From: Alkaliphilus sp.
GTDB taxonomy: Bacteria > Bacillota > Clostridia > Peptostreptococcales > Natronincolaceae
Direction: 5' to 3'
Length of the DNA: 6,866 nucleotides
Assembly (NCBI GenBank): GCA_023230535.1
Contig: JALNXC010000065.1
Location: forward strand, 1 to 6,866
The position numbers and the translations under genes are program-made. Below the pieces are notes generated by a model that saw only the letters and a program-made list of their open reading frames with translations, was not told the origin of the DNA and searched no databases. This document shows positions 1 to 5,231 of this stretch, piece after piece (the first letter of the stretch is position 1; each line of letters starts with the position of its first letter).

Positions 1-2
1 TA

Positions 3-458
3 ATCAATAAAAACGGGCTGGGAATACAGGGCGGAACAGTCGATGATATGATTTCCGCACTCAACAATGCTCACAATTTAGGAAAGGGCATATATGGGAT
101 GAAACCCCTGGGCGGGGGCAATCTCCTTAAAAATTTTCAGCGGTGCTTCGATTTTGTATTGGGTCTTCCCGTATTGGATTCTGTCGCCGTGGGAATGCAG
201 AGCAAAGAAGAGATAGACGTGAACGCGGCTATATTTGAGGGGAAGGAAATAAGTAAATCATCATTGGAGAAGATCAAGGCTAAAGAAAGAAAATTGCTCA
301 TATCCCAATGGTGTCGGGGCTGTGGAATATGCGTGGAACGCTGCGGCCAAAATGCACTTCGGATGGTTGACGGCAAGGCCGTAGTAGATCATAGTAAATG
401 CATACTATGCGGTTATTGTTCCGAAGCCTGTCCTCATTTTTGTATAAAGGTGATTTGA
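3..458 (+). CDS. Aldo/keto reductase with C-terminal 2x[4Fe-4S] domain (5' partial)
   Basis: This is the last 152 residues of an NAD(P)H-dependent aldo/keto reductase; the open frame runs off the left edge. The ATG at 48 is an internal methionine, because the in-frame residues before it (INKNGLGIQGGTVDDM) are uninterrupted and resemble the family. Visible barrel features are GMKPLGGG (nt 96-119), a late strand of the TIM barrel, and LDSVAVGMQSKEEID, typical of the cofactor-binding end. A ferredoxin-like tail follows, with two CxxCxxCxxxC motifs: CRGCGICVERC (nt 312-344) and CILCGYCSEAC (nt 399-431). These should bind two [4Fe-4S] clusters. Such fusions are a known cytoplasmic AKR subfamily in anaerobes; the substrate cannot be told from this part. 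In many Clostridia alaS and the ireB-type gene precede ruvX, so this neighbour is a local variation. Family is well supported; specific function is unknown. Confidence 0.88.
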   Translation: MNKNGLGIQGGTVDDMISALNNAHNLGKGIYGMKPLGGGNLLKNFQRCFDFVLGLPVLDSVAVGMQSKEEIDVNAAIFEGKEISKSSLEKIKAKERKLLISQWCRGCGICVERCGQNALRMVDGKAVVDHSKCILCGYCSEACPHFCIKVI

Positions 459-554
459 AAATGCGCTGAAATGCGCTGGGGACGGTTCCCGCTGCATTTT
501 TAAAATGTGTGCGCTGGGGACGGTTCCTGTTGCATTTATTTTGAACAGAGTCCC
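459..554. repeat. REP-like GGGGAC-core repeat cluster
   Basis: Directly after the reductase stop lies a perfect tandem decamer, AAATGCGCTG, at 459-468 and 469-478. The second decamer leads into a longer unit starting TGCGCTGGGGACGGTTCC at 472-500, repeated at 510-538 with the variable stretch CCGCTG/CTGTTG. The second unit can fold imperfectly: GGGAC-g-GTTC (517-526) pairs with GAAC-aga-GTCCC (543-554). GGGGAC/GTCCCC-type intergenic repeats occur dispersed in many bacterial genomes and are often linked to IS200/IS605-like REP-associated transposases. That link is inferred here; no transposase is present. The GGGAC core recurs at 5165-5175 in this window. Confidence 0.6.
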
Positions 555-599
555 GAACAACGAAGGCATATTCGTCAGATTTAATTCAATGAATTTGTT

Positions 600-632
600 T
601 TGTACAGGGTTATCAAAATTTTAAACTATAAT
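600..632 (+). promoter_or_regulatory. Candidate promoter for ruvX (weak)
   Basis: A perfect -10 hexamer TATAAT lies at 627-632, 65 bp before the ruvX start. The best upstream partner, TTGTAC at 600-605, is 21 bp away, longer than the usual 17, so the -35 assignment is doubtful. A second TATAAT at 638-643 has no recognisable -35. The surroundings are strongly AT-rich, which fits a promoter region, but no start site can be fixed from sequence alone. Confidence 0.35.
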
Positions 633-696
633 GAAAATATAATTTATAAATATTTTAGATATATCGGATTAGATTCTAAATGAGAGGGGTATCTAT

Positions 697-1119
697 GTGC
701 CGAGGATTATGGGTTTGGACGTAGGAGATAAAACTATAGGCGTAGCCCTGAGCGACCCGTTGGGTTGGACCGCGCAGGGTTTAAAAACCGTACGGAGGAC
801 GGGAATAAAAAAGGATTTGCAAAAGCTTGGGGAAATCATCAAGGAATATGATGTGAAAAAAATTGTTGTAGGATTGCCTAAAAATATGAACGGTACAATA
901 GGGCCTCAATGTCAAAAAGTATTGGAGTTTAACGAAAGATTAGGCAAAAGGTTCGGCGATATAGAGATCATCCAATGGGACGAGAGGCTGACCACCGTAG
1001 CTGCCGAAAGAATCCTGATAGAAGCGGATGTCGGCAGAAAAAAACGAAAAGAAGTGATCGATAAAATTGCCGCCGTACATATTTTACAGGGATATCTGGA
1101 CAGAATAGGCAAGCAATAG
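697..1119 (+). CDS. ruvX: RuvX/YqgF-family RNase H-fold nuclease
   Basis: A 140-residue cytoplasmic protein of the YqgF family, annotated as putative pre-16S rRNA nuclease or Holliday junction resolvase; family members are linked to 16S rRNA 5'-end maturation. The RNase H-like fold is visible: GLDVGDKTIGVALSD at residues 6-20 with the likely catalytic Asp8; VVGLPKNMNG at 57-66; WDERLTT at 94-100 with Asp95; and IDKIAAVHIL at 121-130 with Asp122. Length is normal for the family. The start is GTG at 697, seven bases after the GAGAGGGG site at 682-689; the in-frame ATG at 709 would remove the strand leading into GLDVG and has no well-placed site. Position just upstream of a DUF1292 gene matches clostridial and bacillar synteny (yrrK-yrzB in Bacillus). 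A 172-bp gap follows, so co-transcription with the next gene is possible but not shown. Confidence 0.95.
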   Translation: MPRIMGLDVGDKTIGVALSDPLGWTAQGLKTVRRTGIKKDLQKLGEIIKEYDVKKIVVGLPKNMNGTIGPQCQKVLEFNERLGKRFGDIEIIQWDERLTTVAAERILIEADVGRKKRKEVIDKIAAVHILQGYLDRIGKQ

Positions 1120-1158
1120 AGCCTTATCTTATAGAAAAAGTATTGTCTCTATAAAATT

Positions 1159-1170
1159 CACCGAAAGGTG
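1159..1170 (+). other. Small hairpin with GAAA tetraloop
   Basis: CACC (1159-1162) and GGTG (1167-1170) enclose GAAA, a GNRA-type tetraloop. The 3' arm overlaps the sequence GAAAGGTG (1163-1170), which would be the ribosome binding site of the small ORF at 1179. In RNA the hairpin could hide that site. With a four-base-pair stem it is marginal and may be chance. Confidence 0.3.
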
Positions 1171-1178
1171 TCATAAGG

Positions 1179-1229
1179 ATGGCAAAATCGAAGGTATCAT
1201 ATATTGCGAAAGAATTAAAATTAGAGTAG
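1179..1229 (+). CDS. Possible 16-residue small ORF
   Basis: An ATG at 1179 opens the frame MAKSKVSYIAKELKLE followed by TAG. A purine-rich site, AAAGGTG at 1164-1170, sits eight bases before the ATG, good spacing for low-GC Gram-positives. The peptide is basic and probably helical in its second half (IAKELKLE), with no signal sequence or membrane segment. I recognise no family. Alternatively it is a remnant of a longer gene, or chance in an AT-rich spacer. It is the only credible coding candidate in the 172-bp gap between ruvX and the DUF1292 gene. Confidence 0.25.
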   Translation: MAKSKVSYIAKELKLE

Positions 1230-1291
1230 TATTTTTTATATATGTTTGGCAATAATACGACTATGGTAATGATAACCAAGGAAAGGGGTAT

Positions 1292-1564
1292 ATGATAATG
1301 GAGGAAAAAGAAAACTTAATCACATTGATAGACGAGGAAGGGCAGGAAGAAGATTTCGAGGTGATAGTGACATTTGAAACAAAGGGAAATGAATATGCAA
1401 TTTTAGCGGAAGTTGGTTCGGATGAAGACTCGGATGCCTATGCCTTTAAAATTGTATATGATAATGAAGAAAAGGATGAATATTCACTCATATCCATCGA
1501 AGATGACGAGGAATATGAAGATGTGGTAGCCGCATATGAAACGCTGATGGATGAGGATATATAG
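1292..1564 (+). CDS. DUF1292 family acidic protein (YrzB-like)
   Basis: A 90-residue very acidic cytoplasmic protein: 33 Asp/Glu against four Lys and no Arg. It matches DUF1292, the family of Bacillus YrzB, whose members sit next to ruvX in many Firmicutes. The order of segments is typical: an N-terminal strand LITLIDEEGQEEDFEVIVTF (residues 9-28), a central NEYAILAEV segment (33-41), then YAFKIVYDNEEKDEYSLISI (50-69), and an acidic C-terminal helix beginning EDDEEYEDVVAAYETL. No catalytic motif, signal peptide or metal-binding cysteine is visible. Biochemical function of the family is not established. Two starts are possible: ATG 1292, nine bases after AAGGA (1278-1282), or ATG 1298, nine bases after AGGGG (1284-1288), giving 88 residues. 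A terminator at 1645-1666 ends the unit. Confidence 0.9.
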   Translation: MIMEEKENLITLIDEEGQEEDFEVIVTFETKGNEYAILAEVGSDEDSDAYAFKIVYDNEEKDEYSLISIEDDEEYEDVVAAYETLMDEDI

Positions 1565-1644
1565 GAACCTGATTTATTGCATTTGAGAAAGTTATGGCTA
1601 TCTTATCAATTTATGATAACGACAGAATATATATTTTAAATTAT

Positions 1645-1666
1645 AAAAGCAGCCTGGCTGCTTTTT
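1645..1666 (+). terminator. Rho-independent terminator after the DUF1292 gene
   Basis: AAAAGCAGC (1645-1653) pairs with GCTGCTTTT (1657-1665) over a three-base loop, forming a nine-base-pair stem whose 3' arm runs into a T tract. A second GCTGCTTTTTT at 1672-1682 repeats the 3' arm and could pair alternatively. It lies just upstream of the fur promoter and so separates fur from the upstream genes. Confidence 0.85.
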
Positions 1667-1685
1667 ATTATGCTGCTTTTTTGGG

Positions 1686-1714
1686 TTGACAATCCTATAT
1701 TTTTTTACTATACT
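1686..1714 (+). promoter_or_regulatory. Sigma-A promoter of the first Fur-family gene
   Basis: A perfect -35 TTGACA (1686-1691) and a near-perfect -10 TATACT (1709-1714) are separated by exactly 17 bases. Transcription should begin near 1720, giving a leader of about 38 bases. The same arrangement, with TATAAT as -10, recurs at 6725-6753 ahead of the second Fur gene. The TTG of the -35 box opens an in-frame extension of the fur frame by 24 codons, but this is promoter and not coding. Confidence 0.88.
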
Positions 1715-1757
1715 ATTACTTGAAAAACATTATTATTTGAGAAATGAAGGTGAAAAG

Positions 1758-2192
1758 ATGGAAAAGCTGGCAGACTCATTAAAGGGAAAACTGAAGGACG
1801 AAGGGTACAAACTGACTCCTCAGCGAAGGGCCATATTGGATACAATCATTGAAAACCAAGGCAAACATTTAAATACCGAAGAAATTTATAATTTAGTTAA
1901 AGAAAAATGCCCGGAAATCGGATTGGCAACAGTGTACAGAACATTGCAGTTATTTGATGATATGTCGATGATTTCAAGATTAAATATAGATGACGGATGT
2001 ATGAGATACGAGTTAAATGCTAATGAGAATGAACATCAGCACCATCACCTTATCTGTGAAGTTTGTAATGATATAATAGAAGTAGAGCTCGATTTGTTGG
2101 GATACTTAGAGAAAGAAATAGAAAAAGAATATAATTTTATCATCAAAGACCGTAAAGTTAAATTTTTTGGAATCTGTTCTAAATGCCAATAG
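1758..2192 (+). CDS. Fur-family metal-responsive transcriptional repressor (copy 1)
   Basis: A 144-residue DNA-binding repressor of the Fur/Zur/PerR superfamily. The winged-helix domain covers roughly residues 1-85: LTPQRRAIL at 19-27, HLNTEEIY at 37-44, and recognition helix region GLATVYRTLQLFDD at 55-68. The dimerisation/metal domain holds HQHHH at 93-97, CEVC at 100-103 and a second pair CSKC at 140-143, which together should make the structural zinc site. Glu108 occupies the position where Bacillus PerR has Asp104, arguing for a Fur- or Zur-like metal sensor over a peroxide sensor; His38 aligns with PerR His37. The start is ATG 1758 with GAAGGTG at 1746-1752. Placement between DUF1292 and RNase J genes is conserved in Clostridia. 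It is transcribed alone, between a terminator and its own promoter on the left and a terminator on the right. The N-terminus is nearly identical to the partial gene at 6797. Confidence 0.95.
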   Translation: MEKLADSLKGKLKDEGYKLTPQRRAILDTIIENQGKHLNTEEIYNLVKEKCPEIGLATVYRTLQLFDDMSMISRLNIDDGCMRYELNANENEHQHHHLICEVCNDIIEVELDLLGYLEKEIEKEYNFIIKDRKVKFFGICSKCQ

Positions 2193-2220
2193 TCTTGTAG
2201 AATTTCTGCAAGACTTTTCT
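2191..2220 (+). terminator. Rho-independent terminator overlapping the fur stop
   Basis: AGTCTTGTAGA (2191-2201) pairs with TCTGCAAGACT (2205-2215), with one G-T wobble and a three-base loop, followed by TTTTCT. The first two bases of the stem belong to the TAG stop codon of the Fur-family gene. This makes the gene a compact monocistronic unit. Confidence 0.82.
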
Positions 2221-2338
2221 ATGCATCTCTTCTGTACATAATATATAATTCTTAATATCCGGGAAAAAATATATAGATAGTATAAAAAAGATTATTTTTC
2301 CTCGCTCAATAATATAGATTTTATATTTATGATATATA

Positions 2339-2388
2339 TGGTAAAATATATTGGACTTAATATGTGCGGATTATTAATATATATTAAT
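2339..2388 (+). promoter_or_regulatory. Candidate rnj promoter region with a 16-bp palindrome
   Basis: TGGTAAAAT at 2339-2347 resembles an extended -10 (TG-N-TAAAAT). An alternative is TTGGAC (2351-2356) with TAATAT (2375-2380), 18 bases apart. The second overlaps a perfect palindrome, ATTAATATATATTAAT (2373-2388), which could be an operator, or simply AT-rich symmetry. The rest of the 243-bp spacer is AT-rich and holds one weak inverted repeat, GGAAAAAAT (2262-2270) with ATTTTTCC (2294-2301). Which promoter is used cannot be decided by eye. Confidence 0.35.
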
Positions 2389-2435
2389 GTTAGAACAAAC
2401 AAACGGAGAAGAACAATGCAAAAGGAGAGATAATA

Positions 2436-4100
2436 TTGACGAAAAAGGAAACAACGATTAAAATCATACCTCTGGGAGGTTTGAGCGAAATCGGAAGAAA
2501 TATCACCGCATTCAAATACAAGGACGAAATACTGGTTGTTGATTGTGGTCTGAGTTTCCCGGAGGATGATATGTTGGGAATTGATATAGTCATCCCGGAC
2601 ATATCATATTTAATCAAAAATAAGGAAAAAGTAAAGGGGATAGTACTGACCCACGGACATGAGGATCACATCGGTGCGCTTCCCTATGTCCTTAGGAAAC
2701 TGGATGTTCCGGTGTACGGTACCAGATTAACATTGGGATTGGTGGAAATTAAATTTAAGGAACATAGACTCGATACGGCAAATTTGCACAGGGTAGAGGC
2801 CGGCCAAACAATTAAACTGGGCGAATTCGACGTAGAGTTTATCCGTACCAGTCACAGTATACCGGATTCCTGTGCTATAGCCATCCATACCGAATTGGGT
2901 GTGATCTTCCATACGGGAGATTTTAAAATAGATTTTACACCCATCGACGGCCAGATAATCGATCTTCATCGTATAGCCGAGCTGGGGCAACAAGGCGTTT
3001 TGGTGATGATGGCGGACAGCACGAATGTGGAAAGGCCGGGTGCCACTATGTCGGAGAGAAGCGTGGGCGAGACATTTGAAAGTATTTTTAGAAATACCAA
3101 ACAGCGTATCATCGTCGCTACATTTGCTTCCAACGTCCATAGGGTACAGCAGGTGCTGAATGCCGCATACAAATATGACAGGAAAGTAGTCGTGTCCGGC
3201 AGGAGCATGGTAAATGTAATATCCGTTGCCAGCGAGCTGGGAGCCCTGGATGTTATAGACGGTTTGATAATCGATGTAAATGAGATGGATAAATATGAAG
3301 ACCATGAGATTCTGATTCTGACTACCGGCAGTCAAGGCGAGTCCATGGCTGCACTATCGAGGATGGCGAGCTCGGAACATAAAAAATTGGATATTCAGAA
3401 CGGGGATTTGGTTGTCTTTTCGGCTACTCCGATTCCGGGCAACGAAAAATCCGTCACACGCGTGATCAACCAACTATTCGAAAAGGGAGCCGAGGTCATT
3501 TATGAGAGTTTGGCGGATGTTCATGTTTCCGGCCACGCCTGCCAGGAGGAGCTGAAGCTGATGCATATACTGGCAAAACCTAAGTACTTTATACCGGTTC
3601 ATGGGGAATACAGGCATTTGAAGCGGCACGGAAAATTGGCCGAAGGCTTGGGTATGCCGAGGGAAAACATATTTATCGGGGAAAACGGTACTGTTTTTGA
3701 ATTCGGGAAAGATTACGGAAAGATATGCGGCAGCATACAGGCGGGAAGAATATTGGTTGACGGATTGGGAGTCGGAGACGTAGGGAACATCGTTCTCAGA
3801 GACCGCAAGCATCTTGCGGAGGATGGGCTCATGATAATAGTCGTCACTATAACCAAAGAAAACGGAAATGTTGTTGCGGGGCCGGACATTATTTCGAGGG
3901 GATTTGTTTATGTGAGAGAATCTGAAGATTTGATGGACGAAGCCCGAGAAGTAGTGCGGGAGGTCCTCGATGACTGCGAACAGCAGAATATAAGAGAATG
4001 GTCACTGTTAAAGAGTTCTATAAGAGACAGGCTGAAGGACTTTTTATTTCAAAAGACAAAACGCAGGCCCATGATACTTCCTATTATAATGGAAGTTTAA
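2436..4100 (+). CDS. rnj: Ribonuclease J
   Basis: A 554-residue cytoplasmic ribonuclease of the metallo-beta-lactamase/beta-CASP family, with endonuclease and 5'-to-3' exonuclease activity in mRNA decay and rRNA maturation. The length equals that of Bacillus RNase J1. The N-terminus begins KIIPLGGLSEIGRN (9-22). Zinc ligands appear in order: THGHEDH at 72-78, SH at 139-140, and HTGDFKID at 159-166 with Asp162. The beta-CASP domain spans roughly 210-355 (ATFASNVHRVQQ, SGRSM, TTGSQGE). The second half of the lactamase core carries HVSGHA (363-368) and IPVHGEYRHL (386-395). The C-terminal domain (about 450-554) is complete. The start is TTG 2436, eight bases after AAAGGAG (2421-2427). B. subtilis has two paralogues; I see one here and cannot say whether it corresponds to J1 or J2. 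A long hairpin follows the stop. Confidence 0.97.
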   Translation: MTKKETTIKIIPLGGLSEIGRNITAFKYKDEILVVDCGLSFPEDDMLGIDIVIPDISYLIKNKEKVKGIVLTHGHEDHIGALPYVLRKLDVPVYGTRLTLGLVEIKFKEHRLDTANLHRVEAGQTIKLGEFDVEFIRTSHSIPDSCAIAIHTELGVIFHTGDFKIDFTPIDGQIIDLHRIAELGQQGVLVMMADSTNVERPGATMSERSVGETFESIFRNTKQRIIVATFASNVHRVQQVLNAAYKYDRKVVVSGRSMVNVISVASELGALDVIDGLIIDVNEMDKYEDHEILILTTGSQGESMAALSRMASSEHKKLDIQNGDLVVFSATPIPGNEKSVTRVINQLFEKGAEVIYESLADVHVSGHACQEELKLMHILAKPKYFIPVHGEYRHLKRHGKLAEGLGMPRENIFIGENGTVFEFGKDYGKICGSIQAGRILVDGLGVGDVGNIVLRDRKHLAEDGLMIIVVTITKENGNVVAGPDIISRGFVYVRESEDLMDEAREVVREVLDDCEQQNIREWSLLKSSIRDRLKDFLFQKTKRRPMILPIIMEV

Positions 4101-4129
4101 AAGCTATTTGCAGCAATAACTTAACCTAA

Positions 4130-4179
4130 CAAAATCCTACTATCTTTTAAAGATTAATGTTTCAAGGCGTAGGATTTTG
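4130..4179 (+). terminator. Long-loop inverted repeat after rnj, probable terminator
   Basis: CAAAATCCTAC (4130-4140) and GTAGGATTTTG (4169-4179) are perfect 11-base inverted repeats around a 28-base loop. The loop contains its own small stem, ATCTTT/AAAGAT (4142-4154). The 3' arm supplies TTTT but GG follows, so the T tract is short. It could be a weak terminator, an RNA-stabilising 3' end, or an attenuator ahead of trmR. Confidence 0.55.
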
Positions 4180-4191
4180 GCCTGTTATGGA

Positions 4192-4230
4192 GAAGGGATT
4201 GCAGAGAAGGGATTGTTAAAGAAGGGATTG
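4192..4230 (+). repeat. Triple GAAGGGATTG repeat at the trmR ribosome binding site
   Basis: The decamer GAAGGGATTG occurs perfectly at 4192-4201, 4206-4215 and 4221-4230, a period of 14-15 bases. Each copy contains a Shine-Dalgarno-like GAAGGG. The last lies about 11 bases before the TTG start of trmR and is the likely functional site; the two upstream copies are extra. Confidence 0.75.
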
Positions 4231-4237
4231 GCTTAAT

Positions 4238-4882
4238 TTGAGTAACATAAATTTGGCATTCATAGAGGAATATATAAGGGATGTTTTGCCGGTAAATAAA
4301 GGGCCTCTGAGAGAGATAGAGATCTATGCGGCTGAAAATCATATACCCATAGTTCATAAGGAGGTTGGAGTCCTATTGCAGGTGCTTACAAAAATCTCAG
4401 GAGCAAAAAAAGTTCTGGAGATAGGAACGGCAATAGCATATTCGGCACTGTTATTCAGCGAGGCCATGGGGGATGAGGGGCATGTAACCACAATTGAAAG
4501 AAATAAAAGAATGATTCCCCTAGCCAAAGAAAACATACAAAAAGCGGATAAAACTAAAAATATCCGCCTTATAGAGGGCGATGCCGCCGTAGTTATAAAG
4601 CAATTAAAAGAGAAATACGATTTAATTTTTCTGGACGGGGCCAAGGGGCATTATAAATATCTATTAAAAGAGGGTATTGATTTACTCAACCCGGGCGGGA
4701 TACTCATCTCCGACAATATCCTATACAAAGGCATGGTTGCCACGGATAAACTGGTGGTGCGCAGGCAAAGAACCATCGTAAACAGGATGCGGGAATACCT
4801 GCGATATATATGCAACCATCCGCAACTAAACACTAGCATCATACCTATAGGGGATGGGCTGGCTATTAGTTATAAAATTTAA
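4238..4882 (+). CDS. trmR: tRNA 5-hydroxyuridine O-methyltransferase, TrmR (YrrM) type
   Basis: A 214-residue class I SAM-dependent O-methyltransferase of the caffeoyl-CoA/catechol type. Bacillus YrrM (TrmR) of this family methylates 5-hydroxyuridine at tRNA position 34 to 5-methoxyuridine. SAM motif I is VLEIGTAIAYSALL at 59-72, the acidic residue that grips the SAM ribose is in TTIER (84-88), and LIEGDA is at 111-116. Metal ligands typical of the family are Asp133 in YDLIFLDGAKGHY and Asp159-Asn160 in LISDN. The start is TTG 4238, read from the last of three repeated GAAGGG sites; the N-terminal helix IEEYIRDVLP immediately follows, so a later start is unlikely. The last three codons and stop lie inside a large inverted repeat, but the C-terminus GDGLAISYKI looks normal. 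The next gene is of the hydroxylase family that makes its substrate, supporting the tRNA role over other substrates. The mltG-type gene often found between rnj and this gene is absent. Confidence 0.9.
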   Translation: MSNINLAFIEEYIRDVLPVNKGPLREIEIYAAENHIPIVHKEVGVLLQVLTKISGAKKVLEIGTAIAYSALLFSEAMGDEGHVTTIERNKRMIPLAKENIQKADKTKNIRLIEGDAAVVIKQLKEKYDLIFLDGAKGHYKYLLKEGIDLLNPGGILISDNILYKGMVATDKLVVRRQRTIVNRMREYLRYICNHPQLNTSIIPIGDGLAISYKI

Positions 4883-5121
4883 TATAAAATACACATTCAT
4901 ACTAGTTTCGAATATGAATAATTCTATAGCTCATTCCAATAAAAAATACTACAACTTGCACCATAGGCACTCTTGTTTATGTTCCTACGGAGTAAATTAA
5001 GGTTGCAAACTCGCTTCGCTCAAACAGTGCAAGTTGTTTAACGTATTTTTCACCTTCATTTGCTAAGAATTATAATCATATTCTCAAATGTATTCATTTT
5101 GTATTTTATATTAAATTTATA
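4871..5121. repeat. 251-bp imperfect inverted-repeat (MITE-like) element
   Basis: The arm 4871-4961 is the imperfect reverse complement of 5027-5121. The outer 22 bases (4871-4892) match the reverse complement of 5101-5121 except for one inserted A. Inner blocks GAATATGA, ATAATTC, TAGC, AAAAATAC and ACAACTTGCAC keep the same order in both arms, with small gaps. The central 65 bases carry CTCGCTTCGCTC and no ORF. The left arm includes the stop codon of trmR (4880-4882). There is no transposase and no obvious target-site duplication. The structure fits a miniature inverted-repeat element or a long transcribed hairpin. It fills most of the 349-bp gap between trmR and the U32 gene. Confidence 0.75.
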
Positions 5122-5141
5122 GAAATTTTACTACATTACAG

Positions 5142-5214
5142 ATAGGTCAGGTCAAAAACCTGCGGGGACTGTCCCACTGGTTTTCATTATAAATATTTCA
5201 AATAGGTCAAGTCA
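5142..5214. repeat. Direct repeats flanking a GGGAC palindrome
   Basis: ATAGGTCAGGTCA (5142-5154) and ATAGGTCAAGTCA (5202-5214) are 12/13 identical direct repeats 60 bp apart. Just inside the left one is a dyad: AAAACC (5155-5160) with GGTTTT (5179-5184), and inside that GGGAC-T-GTCCC (5165-5175). An alternative pairing is CAGGT (5148-5152) with ACCTG (5158-5162). The palindrome shares its GGGGAC core with the 459-554 cluster. The pattern suggests insertion of a short REP-like unit with duplicated flanks. The right repeat ends two bases before the ribosome binding site of the next gene. Confidence 0.55.
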
Positions 5215-5231
5215 TAAGGAGAGGAAACTAA

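Noticed and set aside
1120..1291. A cyclic-di-GMP or other riboswitch in the ruvX-DUF1292 gap, suggested by the GAAA tetraloop
   Set aside because: Only the four-base-pair hairpin is present; the conserved joining segments and second helix of known aptamers are not visible.
1686..1757. 24-codon N-terminal extension of Fur copy 1 (TTG start)
   Set aside because: The TTG is the first half of the -35 box TTGACA, the extension spans the -10 box, and the family normally begins near the ATG at 1758, which has a proper ribosome binding site.
1709..1757. A classical Fur/PerR/Zur box in the fur leader
   Set aside because: I looked for 7-1-7 inverted repeats such as TTATAATnATTATAA. Copy 2 has a partial TAATATTA at the -10, but copy 1 breaks it (TACTATTA), so no consensus box can be claimed.
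2727..3335. 202-codon open frame on the - strand
   Set aside because: Lies wholly opposite the conserved rnj coding region and has no recognisable domain. Long antisense frames are common opposite well-conserved genes.
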